From: Pelagomonas calceolata
Lineage: Eukaryota; Sar; Pelagophyceae; Pelagomonadales; Pelagomonadaceae
DNA: 64,000 nucleotides
Assembly (NCBI GenBank): GCA_918797485.1
Contig: CAKKNE010000005.1
Span: forward strand, 2,604,001 to 2,668,000
Reading direction: 5' to 3'
In this document: piece after piece, positions 24,729 through 35,300 of the stretch
Layout: each line of letters begins with the position of its first letter
Position numbering within the stretch: position 1 is the first letter of the stretch
Notes under the pieces: generated by a model
Told to the model about the DNA's origin: nothing
Seen by the model: only the letters and a program-made list of their open reading frames with translations
Database searches by the model: none
Made by a program: the position numbers and the translations under genes

Positions 24729-27053
24729 ATGAGCACCGCCGTCGAAACCCCACAACAGGCCTTCGGCGCCGACGCGCGCTCGTTGAAAGACTTGATCGAG
24801 GCCAAAGAACGGGAACTGAGCGAGCTCGGCGACTATCGAGTTTCAAGCTTAGAAGCCGCGGTCAAAGAACGCGACGAGAAGTTGAGAAGACTACAGGCGA
24901 CAATTGGGCGACTGAGAGATGATTTCGGCTACAACCTCAAACTAGTTGAAGAGAGAGATGTGGAATTAGCCGCAGCGGAGGAGGCTGTTAGATGTCTGGA
25001 GGATCGACTGAGGGATTCGGATCTGCGGAAGCGCGAACTCACGAAGGACGTCGCCGATCGAAATGAAAAATTGGACCGAGCGGCACGAGCCTTGGCCGAG
25101 CGCGAGGCGACGTGGCGCCAACGCTTCGACGAGCAAAAAGAGGAGCTCGATCAAGCTCGATGGCAGGCGCAGGACGGCGCCCGTAAGAGTAGGGAGGTCG
25201 ACGCGAAGTTACGACTAGACTATGCCTCCAAGCTGAAAGACGCGGCTGACGACGCGGCTCGGAGCCGGGCGGATTTAGAAAGAGCCTTCGAGGAGGCCCA
25301 AGCGAAGCGGGACGCGGATCGGCGAGTTGCCGACGAGGCCTTGCTCGAGGCGCGGCGGGACGCCGAATCCAAGCTGCAGGAGTCGAAGGTGCTGGTGAGG
25401 AAGGCCGAGGACCTGCGAGTCGAGGCCGAGCGATCAGCGGAGGCCTCGTCGCGGAGATGTGCGGAGCTCGAACAGCAGCTCCAAAGAGAACGGTGGGAAC
25501 GGGATGATGATAACCGAAGAGGCAGTCAGCGCGTCTCGGAGCTCGAGGAACGACTTTCAGCTTCGAAGCACGCCTTCGAGCGGTCGCGGGACGAGGCTTC
25601 GGAGCGGCGTACGGAGCTGGAACGACGATTAGATGCGGCCGCCGAATCTCTAAGGAAGGAATCGGACCGGCGCGCGACGGAGTTAAGTGAGTTGCGAGAT
25701 GCCCACCAGGCTTCCCTAGAAAAGACGCTCGCCGAGCAAGCAGCTTTGAGGGATGCGTGCGTGCGCGAGGCTCTACGAGCCGAAAGGCAACAAAATGAGG
25801 TATTGAGGGAGCGTGCTGCGAAAGTGGCGAGCGAGGCGGTGGAGACGGCGCGGCGCGAAAGTCAAAGGGAGGGCGCCAAGGCGCTGGACGAGTTACGAGC
25901 GGCGACGCGGCGCGACGTCACGCAACTGGCACAAAGGTCGGAGCAGATCGAGGGTGCGCTCGAGAATGCGCAAAAAGAGCGTTCGCGATTGGCCCAGGAG
26001 ACGGCCGAGCTCCGAATTGCGCTCGACACGGAACGAAGTGAAGCGTCGGCGAGGTACGGCGATTTGGAGAGAAGAAGAAGGAGAGAGGTCGAGGCCGCGC
26101 GCGCGGAGCTGCCCGAGGGGTATCGGGACGCGTCCGTCGAAAGCGATTTACGAAAACAGCTTGACGAACTGAAGCTGGCGAGAAACCCGGAGACGGAGCG
26201 GTTGGAGGCGGCGCTGGTCGTGGCGAAGAGCGATTTGGCCGAGGCTCGAGCGGAGCTTTCGAGAGAGCGGAAGCGGCGCGTCGTGGCTCCGTCGTCGCCC
26301 GTCAAGCCTACAACTCCAACTAAGTCGAGTGCCATCGACGACGCCGTCGCTTCACAAGGACCGGCCTCGCCCTTATTCTCGGACGACAACGGCGCCGTGT
26401 CTCCCTTGAGGTTAGATATTCCCGCTTCACTGGACTCGGAAGCTCGACCGTCGGCCGTCGAGGCGAGGCAGCGCGAGGTCATCGCGGCCATGCGTAGGGA
26501 TTTGGAGTTGTTGAGGGAGAACGCGGCGAGCGACAAGCAGGAACGGCAAAGGGAGGTGAAGCGGTTGCGGGACCGCGCGAACGAGAGCGACGAACGGCGC
26601 GCCGAGGCGGCCCGCGTCGTGGCGAAGCGCGTCGAGTCCCTGGAGAAAGATGTGGAGGCTCGAGACGCGGAGCTGCGGGCCTTGCGGGCGCGGGCGCCGT
26701 CCGACGACGGGGAACGGGTCAAGCAATTAACAAAAGCAATTCGCGAGTTGACCCGCAAAAATGATGAATTAAGGCGGCAGCGGGACGACGCTAGGGCGGA
26801 ACTCGCGAGATTGCAGACGGAGGAGCCTCCTTTAAGTGCGTCGAAGGAGCTCCGGTCCCTGAAGGCGCAGCTCGCGGCGCGCGATGCCAAACGGGCCGCG
26901 AACCCGCCGCCGCCGCCGGATCGGTATTTATCGCCGCCGCCGGGTGCCGCGTCGAAGGTGCGCGGGGCCCGGGCGCGGAAGGCGCGGGCGCCTCAGGCGC
27001 CGCCGCCGCGAAACTACAACGACCTGCGGAGGGCGTCGGAGGACGCGTCCTGA
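24729..27053 (+). CDS. CCDC57: CCDC57-like coiled-coil protein
   Basis: The product is 774 aa from the ATG at 24729 (MSTAVETPQQAFG); nine in-frame codons upstream start with GTG and are discounted. Residues 15-110 read 'LKDLIEAKERELSEL', then LRRLQATIGRLRDDFGYNL and LVEERDVELAAAE. That matches the conserved N-terminus of CCDC57 ('LQ.DF.YNL..LEERD.EL'), a centriolar-satellite/ciliary protein in animals. Most of the rest (110-600) is continuous coiled coil; a Ser/Pro linker near 520-560 and a Pro-rich tail (NPPPPPDRYLSPPPGAASK) follow. If correct, it argues for centrioles or flagella in some life stage. Long coiled coils invite false matches, so the assignment rests on the DFGYNL block. Confidence 0.65.
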   Translation: MSTAVETPQQAFGADARSLKDLIEAKERELSELGDYRVSSLEAAVKERDEKLRRLQATIGRLRDDFGYNLKLVEERDVELAAAEEAVRCLEDRLRDSDLRKRELTKDVADRNEKLDRAARALAEREATWRQRFDEQKEELDQARWQAQDGARKSREVDAKLRLDYASKLKDAADDAARSRADLERAFEEAQAKRDADRRVADEALLEARRDAESKLQESKVLVRKAEDLRVEAERSAEASSRRCAELEQQLQRERWERDDDNRRGSQRVSELEERLSASKHAFERSRDEASERRTELERRLDAAAESLRKESDRRATELSELRDAHQASLEKTLAEQAALRDACVREALRAERQQNEVLRERAAKVASEAVETARRESQREGAKALDELRAATRRDVTQLAQRSEQIEGALENAQKERSRLAQETAELRIALDTERSEASARYGDLERRRRREVEAARAELPEGYRDASVESDLRKQLDELKLARNPETERLEAALVVAKSDLAEARAELSRERKRRVVAPSSPVKPTTPTKSSAIDDAVASQGPASPLFSDDNGAVSPLRLDIPASLDSEARPSAVEARQREVIAAMRRDLELLRENAASDKQERQREVKRLRDRANESDERRAEAARVVAKRVESLEKDVEARDAELRALRARAPSDDGERVKQLTKAIRELTRKNDELRRQRDDARAELARLQTEEPPLSASKELRSLKAQLAARDAKRAANPPPPPDRYLSPPPGAASKVRGARARKARAPQAPPPRNYNDLRRASEDAS

Positions 27054-27082
27054 GTTTTTAAGTGGGTCCTTTTTGTCATTAC

Positions 27083-28351
27083 TTATGTCAATTTCGGTAG
27101 AAACTGCGGGAAGAGCGGGAAGGGGGACGGGATCCTTCGACGCGATATGGTGCCATACGGCAGTGACGGCCGTCCCAACGGCGTGCGTCGGAGGGGCTTC
27201 CCTGGATCGCGAAGGGACAGCCAATCCAAGGTGGCATACGCAAGATCGCCGTAGGTCTGCGGCTGTTCACCGGACCAATTTTTCCAGGCTCTGCCGAGTG
27301 GTGTAGGTTCCTCGCCGAAGTTTTCTTCCGGGGACCATTCCTCCTCGCGCGTCCCGCCCGATAAGCCCACGAATAGACACAGCGGGCCGGCCGCAGCTGC
27401 GACCGCGAGATCCGGATCGTGCAGCGTGGCGACCCTTTCCAACAGCGTTTTAAATTGGGATTTATGACTTAGGACAAGCTCTCCTGCGCCCAAGTTGAGA
27501 GTGAGATGTAGTTGATTTGGCGCCCATTCTGGTCCCGTAAAGGGACTGTAATTATTCCACTCGTATACGGCCTCAGGGTTGACCCATTTTCGTCGAGCAC
27601 TCAAAGTTTGACCATAGCCGTAAGCGGACTCATCGGCAAGACCATCGCCCGCGCCGACGTCAAAAAACCATCGGTCTCCAGCTAACGTCTCAACACCGAG
27701 AAGAAATCCCCCTACTCCCCCCTGTATGAGTGCGCCGTACCCATTTTCGTCGTTTCGTGTGTACACCGTAACCATCGCCTCCCAGACCGCTGGACCCGCA
27801 ACAATACCAGGCCGTAAGGACGCCAACGTGACGGGGCACTCGCTCAAATCACCGGGGCGCGGTTCCGCCAGGGGCTCGTCCGCCAGCGCGCATTCCTCGA
27901 CCAGTGCCATCGGCCCACCCGTAATATCGCCACCATGCCTCCAAGCTCGCAGCGCTGGCGTCCGGGTCACGACAGGTTGCTTAATGAATCTTGCCCTCTC
28001 CTTCGGTATAATGTGTAAGCGACGATAGAATTCGGGCGAGCTGTAAAACCCAGTAACCTGTGCCGCGGACGGGACGAATCTGACGCTTCGCAGATAGGCA
28101 TACACGCGGCGCCACGTTCGAAATGTAGCCAACCATGATGCATCGATGTCCTCGTACTGGACCCAGGGCCAGCGCTCGCACACGCACTGGCGCCAGACAA
28201 TTCGTTGGTGATGATTGCCGTCGTCGGCAAGCGCCGAGCGGCAGCGGCAGCAGACGCTCTGCAGTCTGGTGACAGTCCTCCAATCGGCATATTGCGCGAT
28301 CCGCAGGATCAGCTCCGGTCGCAGCAGGTTGAAGGCTTTACTGACCGTCAT
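27083..28351 (-). CDS. F-box protein
   Basis: The product is 422 aa from the ATG at 28351. Residues about 8-60 fit an F-box: LRPELILRIAQYADWRTVTR followed by LQSVCCRCRSAL and 'RIVWRQCVCERWPWV', where the Trp/Arg cluster is typical of the segment following an F-box. The remainder (about 100-400) contains beta-rich blocks: GYGALIQGGVGGFLLGVET and 'GYGQTLSARRKWVNPEAVYEW'; these resemble a sandwich-like substrate domain, but I cannot name it. The likely role is substrate adaptor of an SCF ubiquitin ligase. It is 137 bp from the divergent EEP gene, and its stop lies 30 bp from the CCDC57-like stop. Confidence 0.7.
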   Translation of the reverse strand: MTVSKAFNLLRPELILRIAQYADWRTVTRLQSVCCRCRSALADDGNHHQRIVWRQCVCERWPWVQYEDIDASWLATFRTWRRVYAYLRSVRFVPSAAQVTGFYSSPEFYRRLHIIPKERARFIKQPVVTRTPALRAWRHGGDITGGPMALVEECALADEPLAEPRPGDLSECPVTLASLRPGIVAGPAVWEAMVTVYTRNDENGYGALIQGGVGGFLLGVETLAGDRWFFDVGAGDGLADESAYGYGQTLSARRKWVNPEAVYEWNNYSPFTGPEWAPNQLHLTLNLGAGELVLSHKSQFKTLLERVATLHDPDLAVAAAAGPLCLFVGLSGGTREEEWSPEENFGEEPTPLGRAWKNWSGEQPQTYGDLAYATLDWLSLRDPGKPLRRTPLGRPSLPYGTISRRRIPSPFPLFPQFLPKLT

Positions 28352-28415
28352 TCCGGTATAAATGTCACCGTATCAGGCGCGTACAAGGCACAGCACGACT
28401 TGACCTGCTCGCTTG

Positions 28416-28436
28416 CTAGTGTCTTACGCCGCTAGC
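28416..28436 (+). promoter_or_regulatory. CTAG element, copy 7
   Basis: CTAGTGTCTTAC then GCCGCTAGC, 21 nt. It sits in the shortest clear divergent spacer (28352-28487), only 65 bp from one ATG and 52 bp from the other. Whatever binds or starts here must therefore be very close to both transcription starts. Confidence 0.65.
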
Positions 28437-28487
28437 TCTGGTGCAGGGCTTAAAAAAGCTTTGCTACGCGTGCCAGTCCTGCTCAAA

Positions 28488-29972
28488 ATGGCAGCACTTG
28501 CGCAAGCAGCACAACTCCGGACAGCCGCACCACTCAGCAACTTGCGAGGCGATTTAGTGGTGGCCTCCTACAATCTCCTAGCACCCTGCTTCGTGCGCCC
28601 CGTCGACGCGCGCACGGGAACCATCCAAGAGTTCGCCGCGTTTAAGTGGTGCGACGACGCCGTACTCGAATGGCCGCGTCGCCGCGACGCGCTCGCGCAG
28701 ACGCTGCGCCAGATACCGCAGGACTGCGACGTCATCTGCCTGCAAGAGGTCGAGTTTGAGAAGGAAGGCGACAAACGCGTCCCGCCGGCGTGGCTCACCG
28801 ACGCGCTGGCGGGTTTTGAAATTATCGCGTGCAAAGCCAGCATCCTCGAAAGGAACGCCAAGCGAAACTTGAGAGTGGTTGGCAAGGACGTGGCCGTGGC
28901 TAGCGCGGTGGCGGTGGCTGTCGGCCGCGGCTGGAGCGTCGCGTGGACCGGCGAGCACAATGGCACTACGGAGGTGCTTGTCGGTGTCGAGAAAGACGGC
29001 GTCGGCCACGTGGCGGTTGCGTCGGTCCATCTCGACGCCGGCTCGGAGGACAAGCGTGTGCAGCTGCTCGGCGCGACCTTGGCCGCCGCGCGGGCCCGAA
29101 TGGGCGGCGGCCGCAATCTGCGCGTCATCGTCGCCGGAGACATGAACGCCGAGTTCAAAGTCGGTTCAGCTCTAGGTGCCGTCGTGTCGCCGGAGGACGG
29201 CGACGCGGCGGACGCGATACGCGAGTGCACCGTGGCGCTACGACATAGTCCGGATGCGTCCGAGCTCGAGGCTTGGGCGGAGCTGCGCCGGATTGCGCGC
29301 TTCGACATTCAAAAGACGCTGCGGAGCGGCCTGCTGGGCCGCGTGCCCACGGGCGCGACGCGGTGCGGCTATGACCACGAGGTCGCGGGTTCCACGGCGA
29401 TGCGCGCCTGGAGCCTCGACCACCTACTCTATTCGCCGGCGACGCTCGCGCCGGTGGCTCGCTGGGCGACGCTCGAGGCCGACGCCGCGTCGCTTGCCTC
29501 GGGCCTGCCGAACGCGAGCTGGCCCTCCGACCACTTGCCCGTGGCCGCCGCGTTCTCCGTCGCGTATCCATCCGGTCCGCTGAGCGAGGCGGCGACAGCG
29601 GGGCTCCGGCGGTTGGCGCAAGCCGAGGCCGACGCCAACGCAGCCTACGCTGCCGCCGACGCGGACGACGCGGCCGCCGACGCCGCGGAGAAGCCGCCCA
29701 AAGGCGGTGGGAAAAAGCAGCGCCAGAGGTGCAAGCCGACGCCCGAGGCCATCGAGCGCAAGCGGCGGCGGCGGCAGCGCAGGCAGGACCACCACGCAGC
29801 GCTAGGCGCGCGCCGCGCGGAATTCGTCGCGGCGCTCGACGAGCACGACTACGACGCGCTCGAGGCGCGCGCGCTCCTCCTCAGACTGGAGCACCACATA
29901 TCATGTAAGGCCCCGGATGCGCTGGAGACGTGGGCGGCAGCGACGTTGGAGCCAGTGGAAGATCTCTTGTAA
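28488..29972 (+). CDS. endonuclease/exonuclease/phosphatase family protein (CCR4/nocturnin-like)
   Basis: The product is 494 aa from the ATG at 28488. EEP-fold motifs appear in order: VASYNLLAP (Asn), ICLQEVE (metal-binding Glu), SVHLDAG (His/Asp), VAGDMNAE (Asp-x-Asn), and the terminal WPSDHLPVAA (Asp-His), all the residues needed for Mg-dependent phosphodiesterase activity. YNLLA and WPSDHLP are typical of the CCR4/Angel/nocturnin branch that removes poly(A) or acts on NADP. There is no leucine-rich repeat. A basic Ala-rich insert (KPPKGGGKKQRQRCK) and a helical tail end the protein. Substrate not determinable. Confidence 0.85.
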   Translation: MAALAQAAQLRTAAPLSNLRGDLVVASYNLLAPCFVRPVDARTGTIQEFAAFKWCDDAVLEWPRRRDALAQTLRQIPQDCDVICLQEVEFEKEGDKRVPPAWLTDALAGFEIIACKASILERNAKRNLRVVGKDVAVASAVAVAVGRGWSVAWTGEHNGTTEVLVGVEKDGVGHVAVASVHLDAGSEDKRVQLLGATLAAARARMGGGRNLRVIVAGDMNAEFKVGSALGAVVSPEDGDAADAIRECTVALRHSPDASELEAWAELRRIARFDIQKTLRSGLLGRVPTGATRCGYDHEVAGSTAMRAWSLDHLLYSPATLAPVARWATLEADAASLASGLPNASWPSDHLPVAAAFSVAYPSGPLSEAATAGLRRLAQAEADANAAYAAADADDAAADAAEKPPKGGGKKQRQRCKPTPEAIERKRRRRQRRQDHHAALGARRAEFVAALDEHDYDALEARALLLRLEHHISCKAPDALETWAAATLEPVEDLL

Positions 29973-29989
29973 GTGTCTAGTGTAAAATC

Positions 29990-31921
29990 TTAACCGCGCT
30001 CCGAAGTCGACAGCTCGAACGGCGCGCACTGCGTCAGGCGCCGGCCGTCGCGCCACTCGTCGGCTTTGGCAACGTGGAACGCGTTGTGGACGCGCGTCCG
30101 GTGCTCCTCGGCCAACTTGTTCGCGTGCCGTTTCAATTCCAAATGCCGCGCCAAACCCCGCACGACGACAGGCTTGACGGCGGTACTACGGCCGGTCCTC
30201 GCCATGGGCCGCGCCTCGCGAGGAACATCGTGGTTCGTCCTAGGTTGGAAGCTACACTCATTTAGCTCTTCGAGCTCCCGTCGCTGCCGCTCCTCCGCGA
30301 TGCGGGCCTCCCGCTCCCGTTTTCGTTCCGCGTCCGTCTTCTGCACGCGGGGCGGCTTATAAGTGTTGATCGCCGGCTTGAAGGTGCACTGCTTTTGAAA
30401 CTTCAGAGAGGCCTTGGCCGCGGCCTCCTTCCTTCCAGCAAACGACGCGTCCGCGAGATTCGAGGGCGCGACGTGCGCCATCCGCCGCGTGCCCTCCGAC
30501 AGCGAGGGCGCGAAGGTGAGTTGCGCGTCCCTTTGTTTACGCGCCTCCTCCTTCCTCCGTTCAGCCTCGGCCGCATCCCTATAAAGCTTCGCGGCGCGCG
30601 TTCCTTCGTTTTCCTTGTCGAGCTTTTGCGATCTCTCATTAGCCGTGAATTTAAACTGCTCGCGCCGCTGTCTCGCTCTTTGAGCCTCGAGGGCCTGCTT
30701 GCGTTGTTCGGCCGCCTTCTTCCTCATCTGTTCGCGCTCCTCGAAGGACGAGAATTTCTTGGCAATTCTTTGTGAACCTTCGGACAGCTTCGACTCGGAC
30801 AGTAACCGCTTCTGAGTTTCAATGCGCTTTTCATCGGCCTTTTTAATGTCCTCGGCGCGCTTCATCGACCGCCGCCACGCGTCGGCCGCCAGCCTCGCGG
30901 CCACGTCCGGTGGCACCGAATCGTCCTCCAAGAGTTGGGCACCGGCGTCGGCCGCCTCGGCGAGCATTTTTTGAGCGGCTTTCCGCGCCATCCTTGTCGA
31001 ACGTTGATCGTCATTGACATCAGGTTGAAACGTGCTCCGCTTCTCCGCCCTTACTCTTTTTTCAAGAGCATCCCTCCGGAGCTGCCGCGCGCGTTCGACG
31101 GCCGCGACGCGCTCATGTAGAGGTCGTCGTAAGGACGGGTCCTCGACGAGCGTATCGGTCTTCGAAGCAATGAGCTGGGGCTGGAACGTGTGCTCCTCGC
31201 TCAGCTGCTGGGCCTCTTTCCGCTTCCGCATTTGAGTTTCCCGTCTCAATTGGGCCTCCTGGTGGAGGCGTTTCGACGCTCTTCGGCCGTCGGCGGCCGT
31301 CACCCGGGCCGGTCCCAGATTCGTCCGCGGCTTGAAACTGCATTCCGCTCGGAGCTGGGCCTCTTGCAAGGCTCGTCGCCGTTCCGTCGACGCCTCCCTT
31401 CGACGCGTCGAGGCGAGCTCGGCTGCCCTTCGACGTTGCGTCGCGGGCGATGAGATCCTACGATTGGCCTCGTCTCGCAAGCGCCGCTCCTCGACCTCGC
31501 GCGCGGCCTGTTCTCGTCTTGCTCTAGAAGCCGCGGCGGCGGCTTTCCTTTGCTCGGCGGCTTTATTGGTCGGCACGCGGCGCGGTTGTGGTGCAGGGCG
31601 CGGCGGCTTCGTCGCGCGCGGCGGCGGCGGCGGCGGCGCTTCCGGCTCTTCATCTTCAGCATCCCAAGCGGCCGCGAAGGAGTCGCGCGCGTCAGACAGA
31701 CCGGCGAGCACGTTTACTAAATGTTCCGTCGACGCGAGGTTGCTTTCGATACGCTTCGGCGGCGGCGGCGGCGGCGGCGGCGGGGCCTCTTCCGGTTGTT
31801 CCCAGATGGCCGCGTCGACGCCGCCTCGTAATGCAGCGAGCTCCTTTGTGATATCCTCGAGCTCCGAGGGGAGCTCGGCCGGCAGCGGCGGCGGCGAGGC
31901 GGCGGGAGGCCTCGGCTCCAT
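29990..31921 (-). CDS. charged helical protein with TF.P repeats, flagellar-type
   Basis: The product is 643 aa from the ATG at 31921. After a Pro-rich head with two PPPPPPPP runs, the protein is mostly Arg/Glu/Ala helix. It is punctuated by a short recurring motif: ECSFKPRTN, EHTFQPQL, RSTFQPDVN, QLTFAPSL, QCTFKPAIN and ECSFQPRTN, at roughly 60-100-residue spacing. Such '(C/S/T)(S/T)F(K/Q)P.(I/T)N' motifs occur repeatedly in protist cytoskeletal and flagellar proteins. There is no enzyme domain. A microtubule or axoneme-associated role is inferred. Its stop lies only 17 bp from the stop of the convergent EEP gene. Confidence 0.7.
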   Translation of the reverse strand: MEPRPPAASPPPLPAELPSELEDITKELAALRGGVDAAIWEQPEEAPPPPPPPPPKRIESNLASTEHLVNVLAGLSDARDSFAAAWDAEDEEPEAPPPPPPRATKPPRPAPQPRRVPTNKAAEQRKAAAAASRARREQAAREVEERRLRDEANRRISSPATQRRRAAELASTRRREASTERRRALQEAQLRAECSFKPRTNLGPARVTAADGRRASKRLHQEAQLRRETQMRKRKEAQQLSEEHTFQPQLIASKTDTLVEDPSLRRPLHERVAAVERARQLRRDALEKRVRAEKRSTFQPDVNDDQRSTRMARKAAQKMLAEAADAGAQLLEDDSVPPDVAARLAADAWRRSMKRAEDIKKADEKRIETQKRLLSESKLSEGSQRIAKKFSSFEEREQMRKKAAEQRKQALEAQRARQRREQFKFTANERSQKLDKENEGTRAAKLYRDAAEAERRKEEARKQRDAQLTFAPSLSEGTRRMAHVAPSNLADASFAGRKEAAAKASLKFQKQCTFKPAINTYKPPRVQKTDAERKREREARIAEERQRRELEELNECSFQPRTNHDVPREARPMARTGRSTAVKPVVVRGLARHLELKRHANKLAEEHRTRVHNAFHVAKADEWRDGRRLTQCAPFELSTSERG

Positions 31922-32194
31922 GCTAACTTTGCGGACGGCGAGCTGTGCTGTATTCTAGCTTTGCGTGCGGCCAGCGGTACTGAGCTTTTGCTTTGCGTAC
32001 GGCCCAGCGCTGTTTTAACCTGATAGACGTTTGCCCAACTATTCGTATTGTGTGCGCCGAGGTGTGCCGTTTCCGCCACTCAGCCGGCTGAGCAGTCAAT
32101 GAAGGCTATTACAATCGCTCAGCTTGGTCGCACAGGCCCGCAACAGCCCAGACGCCACCAAAAACGACAGCTGCTAAACCCGTGCATTTAATTA

Positions 32195-32216
32195 GCTAGC
32201 GTCTGTAAGACACTAG
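32195..32216 (-). promoter_or_regulatory. CTAG element, copy 8
   Basis: On the minus strand: CTAGTGTCTTACA, GA, CGCTAGC, 22 nt, an almost consensus copy. It is 274 bp from the ATG at 31921 and 182 bp from the ATG at 32398. The remainder of spacer 31922-32397 is featureless. Confidence 0.65.
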
Positions 32217-32397
32217 GGTTCTCCCGGCGCCAACTCGCTTTTGTCATTGCTCAGCGTGCTGAAGCCTTGGTGAGCCGTGGGACAAGCGAGAGTGTTTGCC
32301 AGGCCCTTCCGCAGCAGCCCAGGAGCAGCGGAGGGCAAGCGCGCGCACCCACCACAAGCAAAACCCAGCTGGGCTCGCCGCGGCGCGCGCGAGCACC

Positions 32398-35300
32398 ATG
32401 GCCCTCGTAATAGCAAACAACGCGAACACAACAAACGACGACGACGACTTCGAGACCCTCCAGCGGGTCGAGGCCGCGTTATGTGAAAAACTAAGAAGAG
32501 ACGAGAACTCCGGTAGTGATTTGGGAGATCAGCTCTCGAGAAACTGGACCTGGCGCTCGTCTTCGAGTACAACCACAACGAGTTCGACGAAGGGCGCCCA
32601 CGAGTACTTCGCCGAGGACCCCGGCTCCCAATCTTTGGTTGCGCGGGGGTTTGCCCGATGGCCCGAATTCGTCACGAGAGAATCTCGAAGACTGGCGGCG
32701 GCGGGCACGAGTCAAGCGGCGGGTCTCTTACCAGAAATAGAGTGCGCCTGGGCGGCACTCGGCAAGACGCTGGTGGTCTGGGACTATAGACGAGGGGACG
32801 ACGTGTCGGTCTATGAAGGCTTGTCGGATCGCGTTACGTGCGTCTGCTTGGCGCCTCCCAAACCTAGGGTGTTCGTGGACGCGGTGAGATACGTCCTGGC
32901 CATCGCTACTGCCAGAGATGTGGCTTTAGTTGCATTAGTTTTTGAAAAGTCACAATCAGAACCGCGAGGCAGGTTACGAGTAGTCCCGACCGAGTTCTCG
33001 GCTTCGAACGAGACGACTTTCACCGCATCAGCCTCGACGCGGGACGGTAGGTTGTTCTTCGCCGGGTCAGATGGATTTGTTCATGAGCTGCAGTACGCGT
33101 CGCGCGAATCGGTCGTGTCGAAAATTCTGCGGTTAGGCGCGCCGCCTCCTTTGGAACAATTACCGGCGTCCGGCGAGAAGCGGAAGGCGCCGCCGCCCTC
33201 GGACGGGTTTGCTCGCGCGAAGTGCCTGCGACGAGACCCGTCGATCGCGCGACGAGTAGCAACAAGTGTACTACCTCCTTTCGCGAGACCAGATTGGTTG
33301 CTGCACCCTTTGCGGTTCCTGGGATTGGAGGGCTCGAAGGCCGATCCTATCACAAAAATTGCCGTTGATGATGCGAGGGGCGCTCTATATGCGCTATCGT
33401 CGAGGGGCGCCTTAGATGTCTACGATCTAGGCCGAGAAGGCCAGCAGCTCTCCCATGTTGGTAGAGCTGACGTTTCAAGAGCCGCCAAGGTCTGGGCCAC
33501 GGCGCATTCGGCACGGGACACGACGGCGCCCTCTCCCCACTTGTTCGACGACAAGCAACGGAAGAATAGGAAGATTGTGGACGTCCACGTCGTCTCGGCG
33601 CTGGAGTCGGCGACGGTGCATGCCGTGTGTGTGGACGACGCGGGCTTCCGGTTCTACTTCTCGACCCAGTCGCGTTCGAGCATGACATCGTCCTCCAGTA
33701 CAACGTCGGAGGACTCGTTGCGACCGCGGGCCTTGGTATTGGTGCATGTGCGGGCGCCGCCGCCCAATAGCCTCTGGGACGAGGCCCGTAAGAGGCTATT
33801 GGCTCCCTCTTTGGCAACTGAGGCGCCCGAGGCTCGCGCAGAACCCTCGCGAGACGCGACGGAAATCTATTCGACGACGTGCGGCGCCACGTTCTACTCG
33901 AGTGGTGTTTTAGCGTTGGCGCGGAACGCCGGCGCCGACGCCGACCGGTTGTTGTCTTCTTCGGTCGACGCTCGCCGAGGCCGAGCTGCGACCGTGACGC
34001 CTCAATCCAGACCGCCGTCGACGGGTGGCTTCTTCGGGGGTTTGAGTCCGACCCAACAGCCTCAGCAGCAGCAACCGAAGCCTCAACAGCAACAACCGCA
34101 GCCGCAGGCACCGACATTAAGAGAGAGTGTCGCGGAGCTGGCCGACGAGGCCGCGGCGACGCCGCCGCCCCCTCGATTAGTTCCGAGAGTGTGGGCTTTG
34201 GCGGAGGCCTGTCCTAGAGATGATGCGGCGGCCAAACTCAGAGCTCTGCACGCGCTCTCAAAAACACCGCAACGGCCGGACCCCGTCGACAACACTCCCT
34301 CGAAGATCGATTCATTAGTACGGCCTTTGGCAGCCAAAGAGTCGGACGCCTTCGTGGCCACAGAGAACCGAAGGCGGTACGGGGCCGCCGTCGAAAGTAG
34401 ATACCGCAAGAGTACGAAGTCCAAGAGCCCGGCCGACGTCTGGAGTGAGACGCCGGAATACCGAGGCGAGGTCTCGTCACAGAGGCCGCTGCACGGCGGT
34501 AGGCATGTGCGCGTGGATCTGCCGGATCCCGGTTTGCACGTACCGAGGCCTCGAGCCTACGCGTGCAAGGTGGCGCCGTTATCTGAACTAGCGACGCAAC
34601 ATATCGTCGGCGAAAGGAGGTTGGTGGCTCTGACGCGTTTAGGAGTGGAAGAGTTGGGGCGGTGCCGGCCGTCCGATAGGTTTCGCGCGCTGCTCGCGTC
34701 CTCACTCGCTAGTGGTGGTCGAGGCGGCGCGGCGGCCCGAGCTTTTAGGGATGCCTACGGCCCCGTCGAGACGTGCGCCATGGCTTTATCTGTCGCGGTG
34801 GGCGCCGATTGTGCGTCCGGCGCGGCGCCGGACAACGCTACTCTGAGGAGAGCTGCATTAGCCGCCTACCTCGATCTGGGCGGAAGGCCTTCATATCGAG
34901 AGGGCCAGCAGGCGCTGCCGCCGCCGGTGCCGGCGCCCGCGCCCGCGCCCGCGCCGGCCTCCTCGAGCGTTCGGTCCCCGTTCGGCGCTTCGGCGCCGGC
35001 GCCGGCGCCTTCTATCGTCCAGACGTATGTGCCGCCGCCTCGACCGCAGCTCCAGTTCCACCACTCGCCGCGGCATGACGCCCTAGTGTTGGTCGCGTCT
35101 CGACTTTTAAGACCGGCGTGGTTCAAGGCTGTTGTGTGGTTCGACGAGCGGGAGACGGGGCCTTTACAAGCGAGGGCCAAGTTCCTGCTTGATAGGAGAG
35201 ATTTGACGGCATTACGGGGGCCTCTCACTGAACTAAGGGCCGCATTACGAGATGAGCCCGCACTCGCTGTGGCTACAAGACATGATTTGTTAGCCGCCGA

